From Paenibacillus terrae (GTDB lineage Bacteria; Bacillota; Bacilli; Paenibacillales; Paenibacillaceae): a stretch of 51,877 nt of DNA. The stretch covers positions 48,333-100,209 of the forward strand of contig NZ_PNXQ01000001.1 in the NCBI RefSeq assembly GCF_005217525.1. The letters run 5' to 3'. Every line of letters starts with the position of its first letter. Positions within the stretch are counted from its first letter, which is position 1. The notes under the pieces are model-generated. The model had not been told where the DNA came from, did not search any database, and was given only the letters and a program-made list of their open reading frames with translations. The position numbers were made by a program, and so were the translations under genes. Positions 20,025 through 30,112 of this stretch are shown here, piece after piece.

Positions 20025-21308
20025 GTGAAGACAGTGCGATGGCTGGTGTTATGTCTTGCTTTCCTCACTATGATTAGTGGTTGTAGCGCCCCTCTGTCCT
20101 CTGAAAGTCGTTCATCTGGCAGCAATTTGCCAAACCGTAAAAAGATAGCGCTTACATTATGGTACTGGAACCGTTCTATTGACGATGAGCTACTCGCTCG
20201 TGCCGAAAAGCAGTTTCCCGACATTGAACTGAACACCCAAAAAATCGGCGGTGATTTCAAAGCCAAGCTCAAGACAACTCTGGCAGCCCGTTCCGGGGAA
20301 CCGGACATCGTAGCTTTGAACGACTGGATGGTAGAGTTATTTCCTAGTGCGGATCGTTTTTATGATCTGAGGACATTGGGAGCCGATCAACTCAAGGATC
20401 AATATTTGGAGTGGAAATGGAATCAGGGCATCACCCCTGATGGCAAAATGATTGCCTTTCCCATGGACACAGGCCCTACCGCCCTCTTCTATCGTAGCGA
20501 TCTCTTTGAACAGGCGGGTCTGCCCAGTGATCCTGAAAAGGTCAGTGCTACGATTCGCACATGGGACGACTATATGGCCGCCGGAGAACAGCTTCAGCAA
20601 AAGTTCGGAAGCCGTTCGTTTTTAGCTGACAATATTGTAAACGTTTACAATCAGGTGCTTGCCCAAAATACGGACCTGTATTTCAAGCCGGACGGCAGCT
20701 ACATCGGTAATCAATCTCCTCATATCCGTTTGGGCTGGCAAACCGCCGTGGCTTTTCACAAAAAGCATCTACTCGCCAATGCGGATGGCTGGACCCCCGA
20801 ATGGAATGCTTCGGTCAATAACGGAAAAGTTGCCTCTTTTGTAGGGGCAATCTGGATGAAGCAGGTTCTCACGGAGGCCGCGCCGGATACTGCGGGCAAA
20901 TGGAGAGTCGCCCGTGCCCCTGGAGGGGACGGAAATTTGGGTGGATCTTTCATTTCCATCCTCAAATCCAGCAAACATCCCAAAGAAGCCTTTGAAGTGC
21001 TGACCTGGCTGCAAAACCCGGAACACCAGCTGGAAGCCTACCAAAAAATCGGGCTGTTCCCATCCACTCCTGGCGTCTATGACGATCCTGCCATGGAGAC
21101 ACCCGAACCTTTCTTTGGCGGTCAGGCCACCGGACTGATCTTTGCTGCCTCCGCACGTAATGTCAAAAGCAGCTATTTCGGCGAGCGTTATCCTGTCATT
21201 CACGGCATTGTGACACGTCGCCTTGCCAATGTCGCCAAGCAGGATGCCGATCCCGATGCACTATGGACGGAAACGCAGGATCGCATCGAACGGGAATTAC
21301 AACGGTAA
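20025..21308 (+). CDS. Extracellular sugar-binding lipoprotein, second ABC importer
   Basis: Family-1 solute-binding protein of 427 residues. The GTG start at 20025 follows AGGAGG and gives a lipoprotein signal ending ISGC, lipidated Cys20. The mature part has LTLWYWNRS, PDIVALNDWM and MDTGPTALFYRSDLFEQAGLP, as in disaccharide-binding members. First of three + strand genes that form a complete membrane unit without an ATPase; an MsmX-like ATPase elsewhere is inferred. The coding region contains an 18-bp perfect palindrome with a perfect CcpA consensus (20634-20651). No enzyme gene is linked, so the substrate is open. Confidence 0.9.
   Translation: MKTVRWLVLCLAFLTMISGCSAPLSSESRSSGSNLPNRKKIALTLWYWNRSIDDELLARAEKQFPDIELNTQKIGGDFKAKLKTTLAARSGEPDIVALNDWMVELFPSADRFYDLRTLGADQLKDQYLEWKWNQGITPDGKMIAFPMDTGPTALFYRSDLFEQAGLPSDPEKVSATIRTWDDYMAAGEQLQQKFGSRSFLADNIVNVYNQVLAQNTDLYFKPDGSYIGNQSPHIRLGWQTAVAFHKKHLLANADGWTPEWNASVNNGKVASFVGAIWMKQVLTEAAPDTAGKWRVARAPGGDGNLGGSFISILKSSKHPKEAFEVLTWLQNPEHQLEAYQKIGLFPSTPGVYDDPAMETPEPFFGGQATGLIFAASARNVKSSYFGERYPVIHGIVTRRLANVAKQDADPDALWTETQDRIERELQR
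20634..20651. promoter_or_regulatory. Intragenic perfect cre box
   Basis: ATTGTAAACGTTTACAAT is an 18-bp perfect palindrome. Its core TGTAAACGTTTACA matches TGWAANCGNTNWCA at all 14 positions. It lies about 610 bp inside the binding-protein gene, so CcpA bound there could act as a transcription roadblock. Confidence 0.6.
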
Positions 21309-21342
21309 AAAATCAAACTTTTAAAAAAGGCGTGTGGTCAAT

Positions 21343-22218
21343 ATGCTGAGAGAAATATGGAAGCACCGTGCCGTATATGCCGCGATCTCGCCGTTTTACC
21401 TGCTGTTTGGCATCTTCGGCTTGTTTCCGATCGGCTTTTCATTATATCTGGCGTTTCACAAATGGGATGGCATCGGAGATATGACCTATAACGGCTGGGG
21501 TAACTTTCGCTACCTTGTAACAGATAACGAATTTTGGCAGGCTGTGGGCAATACCTTTGCGATCTGGGTGTATTCAACGATTCCGATGCTATTTTTTGCA
21601 TTGATTATTGCCTTCCTGCTTTATGCACCCTTTGTCAAAATGCGTACCCTGTGGCGGGTCGGATTTTTTCTGCCGAACGTGACATCCATTGTGGCGGTTG
21701 CCATCATCTTTGGCGCTTTATTTGCCAATAATTTCGGATTTCTCAATTACCTGCTGCAACTCCTAGGCTTGCCTATGATTCAGTGGCTTAATGTGCCTTG
21801 GGGTATCCAAATCGCCGTTTCCTCCATGGTTGTATGGAGATGGACCGGCTATAATGCGATCATCTATCTGGCAGGACTCCAGAGTATTCCGCATGTGCTG
21901 TATGAGGCTGCGAAAATGGATGGGGCCACCGGAGTGCAGGCCTTCTTTCGCATCACCATTCCCATGCTGCGTCCAGTCATCCTGTTTACCGTAATTACGT
22001 CTACCATTGGCGGAATGCAGTTGTTCACCGAACCGCAGGTACTGGTCGGTAATGACGGCGGCGCCGGAGCAAGTGGCATGACCATTGTGTTGTATCTGTA
22101 CCGTGAATCGTTCATTAACAATTATTTTGGATATGGCGCAGCCGTTGGATGGGGCATGTTCCTCATTATTGCCCTGTTTTCCATCGTGAACTGGAAACTC
22201 GTACAAGGTAAAAAATAA
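21343..22218 (+). CDS. Sugar ABC transporter permease, MalF/UgpA type
   Basis: Membrane protein of 291 residues with six predicted segments, the first at about 13-37. The ATPase-contact loop reads VLYEAAKMDGATGVQAFFRITIPML. The ATG at 21343 is preferred since AAGG lies about 10 nt before it; the GTG three codons upstream (21334) almost touches that site. It follows the binding-protein gene by 34 bp and precedes the MalG-type partner by 23 bp. The MTIVLYLYRESFINNYFGYG C-terminal region is typical of this subfamily. Confidence 0.9.
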   Translation: MLREIWKHRAVYAAISPFYLLFGIFGLFPIGFSLYLAFHKWDGIGDMTYNGWGNFRYLVTDNEFWQAVGNTFAIWVYSTIPMLFFALIIAFLLYAPFVKMRTLWRVGFFLPNVTSIVAVAIIFGALFANNFGFLNYLLQLLGLPMIQWLNVPWGIQIAVSSMVVWRWTGYNAIIYLAGLQSIPHVLYEAAKMDGATGVQAFFRITIPMLRPVILFTVITSTIGGMQLFTEPQVLVGNDGGAGASGMTIVLYLYRESFINNYFGYGAAVGWGMFLIIALFSIVNWKLVQGKK

Positions 22219-22241
22219 CGGCAGGAAGGGGGCTCTACAAC

Positions 22242-23069
22242 ATGATGCAGGCACGTGTAAAATCCGTTATTTTATATACCGGGCTGTTGGCGGGAATGAT
22301 CCTGTCGATGTTTCCTTTTTACTGGCTGATCGTCATGGCTACCCGTACAACTTCGGACATCTATCGTTTTCCGCCGCAGCTATGGTTTGGAAGCCACTTC
22401 TGGAGCAATGTGACAAGAGTGTTGCAGCAGATTGATTTTGCCGGAGCCTTTTTTAATACGCTTTTTGTAGCCAGTTCGGTTACCCTGTTGGTACTGTTTT
22501 TCGATTCACTGGCCGGTTTTGCATTCGCTAAGTTTGATTTTCCGGGCAAAAAAGCATTATTCATCATTCTTCTGGCTACGATGATGGTCCCTTCCCAACT
22601 GTCGCTTGTCCCATCCTTTGTGCTGATGGCTACCTTTGGATGGGTAGGTACGTTCAAAGCGCTGATCATTCCGGGGATGGTGAATGCCTTCGGCATCTTC
22701 TGGATACGCCAATATGCAGAGGAATCCATTCCAACGGAGCTGCTGGAAGCGGGGCGTATGGACGGATGCAGCTTTTTTCGGCTGTATTGGAATGTGGCGC
22801 TCCCGATTCTACGTCCTGCGTTCGCTTTTCTCGGCGCATTCACCTTTATAGGAGCATGGAATGATTATTTATGGCCGTTAATCGTATTAACCGATGAGCG
22901 CAAATTTACGCTCCAGATTGCGCTGTCCCAATTAAACGGTATTTACAATACGGATTATGCGATGGTCATTGCTGGCACCCTGTTGGCTGTACTGCCACTT
23001 ATCATTTTATTTCTTTTCATTAGCCGCCAGTTTATTTCCGATCTTGCCGCCGGAGCGGTCAAAGATTAG
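22242..23069 (+). CDS. Sugar ABC transporter permease, MalG/UgpE type
   Basis: Second membrane subunit, 275 residues, six predicted segments, EAA loop ELLEAGRMDGCSFFRLYWNVALPIL. A strong GGAAGGGGG site lies before the ATG at 22242; a second ATG follows immediately. The C-terminus SDLAAGAVKD is typical of the family. It ends the operon, 38 bp before the terminator at 23107-23153. Together with the two genes before it, it would form a binding-protein-dependent sugar importer that needs a shared ATPase. Confidence 0.9.
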   Translation: MMQARVKSVILYTGLLAGMILSMFPFYWLIVMATRTTSDIYRFPPQLWFGSHFWSNVTRVLQQIDFAGAFFNTLFVASSVTLLVLFFDSLAGFAFAKFDFPGKKALFIILLATMMVPSQLSLVPSFVLMATFGWVGTFKALIIPGMVNAFGIFWIRQYAEESIPTELLEAGRMDGCSFFRLYWNVALPILRPAFAFLGAFTFIGAWNDYLWPLIVLTDERKFTLQIALSQLNGIYNTDYAMVIAGTLLAVLPLIILFLFISRQFISDLAAGAVKD

Positions 23070-23106
23070 ATTTACTGAGCCAGCTTTATCCTGCTCTAAA
23101 ACGCAA

Positions 23107-23153
23107 AAAGGGAGTGTCCTCCCAGCCTCTAATGGCTGAGGTACACTCCCTTT
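23107..23153. terminator. Bidirectional terminator between the ABC operon and the AgcS gene
   Basis: AAAGGGAGTGT (23107-23117) pairs with ACACTCCCTTT (23143-23153), and an inner CCTC..AGCC/GGCT..GAGG stem extends the hairpin. A-rich sequence on one flank and T residues on the other suit termination in both directions between these convergent units. Confidence 0.9.
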
Positions 23154-23212
23154 CGTTATCCTGTCAAATGTTCTTGCAGAGTCAATATTCTTAAATCCGG
23201 ATATATCGGACT

Positions 23213-24631
23213 TTACGATCTGACTGTTTGACCATTTTCTTCTATGTCTATGGCTGCTCCTGCACTGGCACCTGCAAGTATTCCCTTTTTCTTGTTGGGA
23301 TACAGGGAATCCATATAGGTACGGGTCTCAGCAACCACAATTCCCGACAAGCCAAGCAGTGCAATCAAGTTCGGGAAGGCCATCATGGCGTTAAAGATAT
23401 CTGCCAGTAACCATATCGCATCCAGCTTAATAAACGCGCCTCCGGCAACCAGCGCAATGAACAGATAACGGTAAGGCTTAATCCATTTGACACCCAACAA
23501 ATATTCAACACAGCGTTCTCCATAGTAGTTCCAGCCAAGCATCGTGGTGAACGCGAACATAATCAGAATGATTGTGAGCAGTTCCGCACCAAGCGGGAAT
23601 GCGCTGGAGAAAGCTTGCTGCGTCATCAAGCCCGCATCGGTAGGACCGCTCCATACGCCGCTAACCAGCAGCGTCAGCCCGGTCATTACGCAAATAATCA
23701 TCGTATCTATAAACACACCTGTCATGGAAATCAGCCCTTGCTCCGCAGGCCATTTGGTTTTGGCGGCTGCGGCTGCAATCGGTGCGCTTCCCAATCCGGC
23801 CTCATTGGCAAAAATCCCTCTGGCTACCCCGCTGCGCATCGCCAGCATAATCGTAGCCCCGGCAAATCCACCCGTCGCAGACGTCGTGGAAAATGCCGAA
23901 TGCAGCACAAGTGCGAGTGCGGCAGGAATCTGATCGGCGAACCGAATCAGTACGATCATACAGATCAACACGTACAAGCCAGTTTTGAAAGGGACCACTT
24001 TGGTTGATACCTTGGCAATGCTCTTGAGTCCTCCAATGGTAACGAGTCCCGTAAGGGTAGCAATAATCAATGCCGTTACAATCGGCGGAACACCGAAGCT
24101 GTTTTCGGTTGAGGATACAATCGCTTTGACCTGAGGAAATGTTCCAATCCCGAACAGCGCTACGAGCATCCCGGAAAAAGCAAACAGCATCGCCAACGGT
24201 TTAAAGCGGCGTCCAAGCCCTTTTTCAATATAATACATCGGGCCGCCGGAAAATTGTCCATTCCGATCCTTCACCCGGTATTTTACTGCAAGCACACCTT
24301 CCGCATATTTCGTCGCCATCCCGAAAAAGGCTGCAACAACCATCCAGAACAGGGCGCCTGGTCCTCCCAATTTTATCGCTGTCGCGACGCCGACAATACT
24401 TCCTGTACCTACTGTAGCTGCCAGCGCCGTACTCAGGGCCGCAAAGCTGCTGACATCCCCGCTACCTTCATTTGGGGCCTTGCCGATCAGCTTGATCGCC
24501 AGAGGCAGGCGGAAAACCTGCAACATTTTCAAACGTATGGTCAGCCACAGACCTGTTCCCATGACGAGAATGATCAGAGGGGCACCCCATATCCAACTGC
24601 TAATTGTCTCTAACACATGTACCAAATTCAT
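23213..24631 (-). CDS. Alanine/glycine:cation symporter family protein, probably a glycine importer
   Basis: Sodium-coupled amino-acid symporter of the AgcS family (AlsT/GlyP type in Bacillus), 472 residues with about ten membrane segments. Family motifs: SSFAALSTALAATVGTGSIVGVATAI near the N-terminus, GGPMYYIEKGLG, and GIFANEAGLGSAPIAAAAA in the middle. The ATG at 24631 follows GGAGGAG; a longer reading to 24727 would run back through the leader terminator. A tandem glycine riboswitch precedes it, which makes glycine the likely substrate. Monocistronic, ending at the shared terminator 23107-23153. Confidence 0.93.
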   Translation of the reverse strand: MNLVHVLETISSWIWGAPLIILVMGTGLWLTIRLKMLQVFRLPLAIKLIGKAPNEGSGDVSSFAALSTALAATVGTGSIVGVATAIKLGGPGALFWMVVAAFFGMATKYAEGVLAVKYRVKDRNGQFSGGPMYYIEKGLGRRFKPLAMLFAFSGMLVALFGIGTFPQVKAIVSSTENSFGVPPIVTALIIATLTGLVTIGGLKSIAKVSTKVVPFKTGLYVLICMIVLIRFADQIPAALALVLHSAFSTTSATGGFAGATIMLAMRSGVARGIFANEAGLGSAPIAAAAAKTKWPAEQGLISMTGVFIDTMIICVMTGLTLLVSGVWSGPTDAGLMTQQAFSSAFPLGAELLTIILIMFAFTTMLGWNYYGERCVEYLLGVKWIKPYRYLFIALVAGGAFIKLDAIWLLADIFNAMMAFPNLIALLGLSGIVVAETRTYMDSLYPNKKKGILAGASAGAAIDIEENGQTVRS

Positions 24632-24662
24632 TTCAACCCGCTCCTCCAGCATATTAAAAAAC

Positions 24663-24692
24663 AAAAAAGAGTCAAATCCGCTGATTCGACTC
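24663..24692 (-). terminator. Riboswitch-controlled terminator before the symporter gene
   Basis: On the minus strand GAGTCGAATC and GATTTGACTC (24692-24669) form a 10-bp stem with one mismatch, followed at once by six T and then more T. It ends about 30 nt before the symporter start, where glycine binding to the upstream aptamers could prevent its formation. Confidence 0.75.
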
Positions 24693-24796
24693 CTGGAGAG
24701 GTTAAAGGCACGAAAAAATACAACCATCTTGTGCAGGATTCAGCCACTAACAGCTCATAAAAAAGCCTAGGGCATCCCCTGTCACAGGTTATTCGC

Positions 24797-24970
24797 GTCT
24801 CTGTCCTTTTGCCTGAGAGTTTAAGCAGATGATATCTGCGGTGCACCTTCGGCGCCCAATTAAGGGTCTCTCCAGAGTTCTGTCCGTTTACGGTCCCGCT
24901 TGTTGCTGTAATCAGCCCAAGCACCTGAGAGTTTTGCCCCTTCGGTCGGAACTTACGTTCCATCTCCCGC
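24797..24970 (-). ncRNA. Tandem glycine riboswitch (gcvT motif)
   Basis: Read on the minus strand, two consecutive aptamers carry the conserved pieces of this class: CTCTCAGGTGC and GGACAGAACTCTGGAGAG in the first, CTCTCAGGCAAAAGGACAGA in the second. The class is known to bind glycine, in tandem pairs, and in Bacilli to control glycine cleavage or AgcS-type transport genes. It fills most of the 24632-25169 gap, together with the terminator, a promoter at 25003-25032 and a hairpin at 25084-25134. Boundaries are approximate to 10 nt. Confidence 0.92.
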
Positions 24971-25002
24971 AAACATCAACCAGACATATGAAATTGTTTT
25001 TT

Positions 25003-25032
25003 ATTATACAGAAAACTTTCAGCTTTTTACAA
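25003..25032 (-). promoter_or_regulatory. Promoter of the glycine riboswitch transcript
   Basis: Minus-strand -35 TTGTAA (25032-25027) and consensus -10 TATAAT (25008-25003), 18 bp apart, start transcription roughly 25-30 nt before the first aptamer. Confidence 0.65.
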
Positions 25033-25083
25033 GTGAAAAATTTGTGAAGTTGTTTCGTTATCTTAAGATGGCCTATAAAATGA

Positions 25084-25134
25084 GGGCGGGCGCAGCCAGA
25101 TTCATCCTCATGATGTTCTTCGCCGCACCCGCCC
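25084..25134 (-). terminator. GC-rich hairpin after the 6-phospho-beta-glucosidase gene
   Basis: On the minus strand GGGCGGGTGCGGC (25134-25122) pairs with GCTGCGCCCGCCC (25096-25084), allowing G-U pairs, around a 25-nt loop. The tract after it (TCATTTTATA) is only moderately T-rich. Position after the last gene of the operon fits a terminator. Confidence 0.55.
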
Positions 25135-25169
25135 CCAGACCATATTGGGTTATATTCAGTTAGCTTGGG

Positions 25170-26651
<1,482 letters not shown>

Positions 26652-27641
26652 TTATTTTTGTCTATCTTCAAAATAAATGCCATTTTGATGGCGCAGCTCA
26701 TTGCTGATCTTCTGAACCTCTATGCTTAATGACTTCAATTCTTCGTAGCGGTCTTTGTCCTTTTCGGCAATGATCCGATAAAATTCCTGAGCCTCGTGAA
26801 ACATGAAATGATGAGTTTCAGGAGCACTTATAGTATCTATTTCCTGAGTACGGACATCCAGCACCGATACCTCCGTAATACCAGAAACACCACTGGAGAT
26901 CATAGTGGCCTGGTCCCCGTAAATTTCAACACGGTTGGTGGTTACAGCATTTTTGGCCAGTTGGATCACCAGTGTAAAATCGGGATACGACAGTAGGATC
27001 GGGCCGCCCAAATCCACGCCATTCTCATGCTTTTGGGCACGGTACAAGCCTGATGTCGGAGCTCCGAGCAAATCAATGGCAAAATACAGCGAATACACAC
27101 CCAAATCCGTTAATGCCCCCCCGCCATAAGACAGAGAAAAAATATTAGGAGTATCTCCTGACAGCAACTGATCATACCGGGAGGAAAATTGCATGGAGTA
27201 CAAGGTGCCGCCCTGGATATTGCCCACGCGCTTCAAGTTGTCCTTAAGGCGCAAAAAATTAGGCTCATGGATATGGCGAACCGCTTCCAGCAGGTAGCAA
27301 CCATTTCGGTCAGCCAACTCGTAAGCTTCTCGCAATTCCTGTTCTGTCAGGCTGATCGGTTTTTCGACAATCGCATGTTTACCATGCTCCAAAAAAAGAC
27401 GCGCTTGCGGCATGTGCAAGGAATTGGGCGTAGCAATATAAATGGCATCAATATCGGATTGAGCCATCTCTTCCAAACTGTCATACAGCGTAATGTTTTC
27501 AAGCTGACACCCAGCGGCAAAAGCTGCGCCTTTGTCCTTATTTCGAACAAAGAGGGCTGTAATTTCCCAGCCGCCGCCTTCTTTCACGGCTTTAACCCAT
27601 TCCGTGCTGATCCATCCGGTTCCAATCATTCCGAGCTTCAT
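26652..27641 (-). CDS. Gfo/Idh/MocA-family oxidoreductase
   Basis: NAD(P)-dependent sugar dehydrogenase-like protein of 329 residues. A Rossmann domain begins MKLGMIGTGWIS, and the family EKP signature (VEKPISL, Lys94) is followed by the C-terminal alpha/beta domain with GGGALTDLGVYSLYFAIDLLG, as in dihydrodiol-dehydrogenase-like members. No signal peptide. It lies 24 bp before the 6-phospho-beta-glucosidase gene and 36 bp after another Gfo/Idh/MocA gene, so all three are probably one transcript. Substrate unknown; a role in modified or keto-glycosides is inference. Confidence 0.88.
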   Translation of the reverse strand: MKLGMIGTGWISTEWVKAVKEGGGWEITALFVRNKDKGAAFAAGCQLENITLYDSLEEMAQSDIDAIYIATPNSLHMPQARLFLEHGKHAIVEKPISLTEQELREAYELADRNGCYLLEAVRHIHEPNFLRLKDNLKRVGNIQGGTLYSMQFSSRYDQLLSGDTPNIFSLSYGGGALTDLGVYSLYFAIDLLGAPTSGLYRAQKHENGVDLGGPILLSYPDFTLVIQLAKNAVTTNRVEIYGDQATMISSGVSGITEVSVLDVRTQEIDTISAPETHHFMFHEAQEFYRIIAEKDKDRYEELKSLSIEVQKISNELRHQNGIYFEDRQK

Positions 27642-27677
27642 ATGGCATAACTTCCTTTCTTGATGGCGAGTTTATCG

Positions 27678-28712
27678 TCAGAAATCAACGATGGACGGGG
27701 AAGGCTGCTTAAAGCCGCTTTCCAATATTTCGATTGTCAGCAATATGTCCTCGTCCTTAACCAGCTTGGGTGTTCCGTGCACAATGGACTCGTACAACGA
27801 GTCATACAATTGTCCATAATCTCCTATTGGCGTAGGAAGTGTTTCCTCGATAGCTTCACTACTACCGGGCGGCACGTATTTAAGTTTGCCATAGGAAGTG
27901 GGATTATCCAGTCCGAAACCTTCCGCATCCGGGGTCTCGCCAGCTTTCAGCCAGGTTTCCTGCTGATCGTCTCCCCATTTGACAAAGCTGCCCCTCGTGC
28001 CGTGAATAGTGAACTGCGGGTAAGGCAGGCACACCACCAGAGAAGTTTTTACAATCACTTTTTTGTCCGGGTAATATAATATAGTTTCATTGTAATCATC
28101 AGCGCCATGAGGAGTACGAATAGACTTGATGTCATATCCGACTTGCTTCGGTCTGCCAAATAAGGCGATGAGCCTGTCCAGCGTATGAACACCGAGTCCG
28201 TAGTACATTCCGTTAACAGGATTGCCGCCGGGCATACTGGCATCTGGACGGAAATAATCGTAATGGGATTCAATTTCGACGATGTCTCCCAGCTTTCCGG
28301 AATGGAGTGCTTCCTTGAACGCCAGATAATCGCTGTCAAACCTCCGGTTTTGATAAGGCATGATGATGAGATTATGTTCCTTGGCGAATTGGATCAGTTC
28401 TCGCGCTTGCTCAAGGTTTTCACAAAAAGGCTTTTCCACCAGCACATGCTTGCCATGGGATAGAGCCAATTTTGCATATTCATAATGCGTAGAGGAAGGC
28501 GTACATACAACGACGAGTGATATTTCCGGGTCGCCCAGAACGTCCATAATTTGGTCCGAGAACTGAATGTATGGGTAAGCCGTTTCCATATCCTCCCGCA
28601 CTTGGCGTGTGAACACTCTCGATACTTGAAAGGTGTCCCTGATCTGAACATAGGGCAGATGATATCTGGTTGTACTTTTGCCAAATCCTAAATATGCAAT
28701 TTGAATCGTCAT
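27678..28712 (-). CDS. Gfo/Idh/MocA-family oxidoreductase, YhhX-like
   Basis: 344 residues from the ATG at 28712, preceded by GAGGGGA; an extension to 28781 lacks a ribosome site. The N-terminal IAYLGFGKSTTRYHLPYV is, from memory, close to E. coli YhhX, and the whole chain follows it: VEKPFCENL with Lys94, PYQNRRFDSDYLAFK, MYYGLGVHTLDRLIALFGRP. Function of that subfamily is not well defined; NAD(P)-dependent oxidation or reduction of a sugar derivative is expected. First gene of the operon, divergent from a LacI regulator. Confidence 0.9.
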   Translation of the reverse strand: MTIQIAYLGFGKSTTRYHLPYVQIRDTFQVSRVFTRQVREDMETAYPYIQFSDQIMDVLGDPEISLVVVCTPSSTHYEYAKLALSHGKHVLVEKPFCENLEQARELIQFAKEHNLIIMPYQNRRFDSDYLAFKEALHSGKLGDIVEIESHYDYFRPDASMPGGNPVNGMYYGLGVHTLDRLIALFGRPKQVGYDIKSIRTPHGADDYNETILYYPDKKVIVKTSLVVCLPYPQFTIHGTRGSFVKWGDDQQETWLKAGETPDAEGFGLDNPTSYGKLKYVPPGSSEAIEETLPTPIGDYGQLYDSLYESIVHGTPKLVKDEDILLTIEILESGFKQPSPSIVDF

Positions 28713-28860
28713 TTCGCAAATCCCCTCGTTTCCTAAAGGCTTAGCTTTACGATATCGCAAGTATTGCCAGGATAATACCACAACATGAGGAACGTTTTTT
28801 TGAAATGCATCGACAGATGCTATAAAATAGAAGTAATGCCCTCATAAGCATCCTAAATGT

Positions 28861-28874
28861 TGTAACGCGTTTCA
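28861..28874. promoter_or_regulatory. Near-perfect palindrome between the oxidoreductase operon and its LacI gene
   Basis: TGTAACGCGTTTCA is a 7-7 palindrome with one mismatched pair and a GC centre. It lies 35 bp before the start codon of the LacI-family gene, in the divergent promoter region, and is a reasonable operator candidate. The central GC rather than CG excludes it as a CcpA box. Confidence 0.45.
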
Positions 28875-28908
28875 TGTCAAATATTTTTCATATGTGAGGA
28901 GAAGCAGC

Positions 28909-29880
28909 ATGTCGAATCTTGATCAAATTGCCAAACTGGCGGGCTTTTCCAAAGCTACGGTATCCAGAGTGTTAAACAAGTCCCCCCATGTGAGCCAGGA
29001 GACGAGAAGCAAGATTTTAAAAATCATGCAGGAGCTGGATTACGTTCCCAATCGGAACGCCATTTCCTTATCCAAGGGTCAGACCCTTCAAATTGGCATC
29101 ATCACTTCAACCATTAATGAAATTGTTCTCGCATTTCTGAACAGCTTTGTAGAGGTGGCGGGCCAGTACGAATTTCAAACGATAATTTACACTTCGGGAG
29201 AAGACAAGAAGAAAGAGCTTCAGGCCTTCGAAGATCTGAAAAGAAAAAGAGTTGATGCGCTGGTCATCATTTCCTGTGTAAATGATACCGATTTATTAAG
29301 CACTTATTGCAAGTATGGCCCGATTGTGTCGTGGCAACGAATGGATCATACCGATATTCGCTCCGTCGCCATGGACCAGTACGAAGGATACATGCTAGCG
29401 CTAAAACACTTGATACAAAAAGGCTATACTCGTATAGCCAATGCCTTTGGTCGCCCAAGCAGCATCAACACCCACAGCAGACAACGAGCCTATGCATATA
29501 TCATGGAGCAGCATAATCTTCCTGTATTGCAGCATTGGAATCAATCTTCCATCTATAACATCCGTGACGGTGAGCGGGTGGTGCGCGATTTGTTACAGTA
29601 TCGGGACGAATTCCCACAGGCTATTCTGTGCTCCAACGATTATGTGGCGGTTGGAATTCTCTGCGAAGCCCGCAGACAACTGCTGAGCGTGCCGGAAGAT
29701 CTGGCGATCGTCGGGTTTGATAACACGGAGCTCTCGCATACGCTGGGCATTACAACCGTTCAGAATCCAATTGAGGCTCAGGCGCAAAATGCCTTTTACA
29801 TGCTTTCCCCTCAGCTCGTGGGTCGCCAAATGGAGCTGCAACCCCTGCAATACAGCCTCATTGAACGCACGACTACATAG
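28909..29880 (+). CDS. LacI-family transcriptional regulator of the oxidoreductase/6-phospho-beta-glucosidase operon
   Basis: 323 residues from the ATG at 28909; AGGAG lies before it, and a GTG five codons upstream (28894) coincides with that site. The HTH is MSNLDQIAKLAGFSKATVSRVLN, followed by the hinge YVPNRNAISLSKG and an effector domain with ICSNDYVAVGIL-like and AIVGFDNTELSHTLGITTV segments, the usual dimerisation end. Divergent from the minus-strand operon, which it probably controls. The effector is likely a phosphorylated glycoside or product (inference). Confidence 0.9.
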   Translation: MSNLDQIAKLAGFSKATVSRVLNKSPHVSQETRSKILKIMQELDYVPNRNAISLSKGQTLQIGIITSTINEIVLAFLNSFVEVAGQYEFQTIIYTSGEDKKKELQAFEDLKRKRVDALVIISCVNDTDLLSTYCKYGPIVSWQRMDHTDIRSVAMDQYEGYMLALKHLIQKGYTRIANAFGRPSSINTHSRQRAYAYIMEQHNLPVLQHWNQSSIYNIRDGERVVRDLLQYRDEFPQAILCSNDYVAVGILCEARRQLLSVPEDLAIVGFDNTELSHTLGITTVQNPIEAQAQNAFYMLSPQLVGRQMELQPLQYSLIERTTT

Positions 29881-29955
29881 AGTAACGCTTAACTGAGGGG
29901 CTAGGCGAAAGGACCTGTGTTTGTAATGTTTTTTGTCGAATAAGAATAAAATATG

Positions 29956-29983
29956 TTGAAATCGCTTTTTTTTGTGCTACAAT
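29956..29983 (+). promoter_or_regulatory. licT promoter with a cre-like box
   Basis: -35 TTGAAA (29956-29961) and -10 TACAAT (29978-29983) with a 16-bp spacer. TGAAATCGCTTTTT at 29957-29970 agrees with the CcpA consensus at 12 of 14 positions and overlaps the -35, suggesting glucose repression in addition to antitermination. Confidence 0.6.
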
Positions 29984-29994
29984 AGCACTATATA

Positions 29995-30080
29995 AAGGAT
30001 TGTGACCGGTGATGCGGGCAATGCCTGAGTTCAATTGAGTGCTATTGCTAACAATAGTGTTGAATTGTGCTTAGGCATTT
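29995..30080 (+). promoter_or_regulatory. RAT antiterminator and overlapping terminator before licT
   Basis: GGATTGTGAC followed by GGGCAA and GCCT is the ribonucleic antiterminator pattern bound by BglG/LicT proteins. Its 3' part overlaps the left arm of a long terminator hairpin, in which AATGCCT near 30020 pairs with AGGCATT before a T6 run at 30075-30080. LicT binding would stabilise the first structure and allow read-through into licT itself. Confidence 0.88.
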
Positions 30081-30112
30081 TTTATTGGTAAAGGATGGGA
30101 GGGGGAACTTCA

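Noticed and set aside
24628..24972. 114-codon open frame on the minus strand before the symporter gene
   Set aside because: It is a translation of the tandem glycine riboswitch and the leader terminator; the RNA motifs explain the sequence.
28861..28874. TGTAACGCGTTTCA as a CcpA cre box
   Set aside because: The central dinucleotide is GC where the consensus requires CG; it is kept only as a general LacI-type operator candidate.
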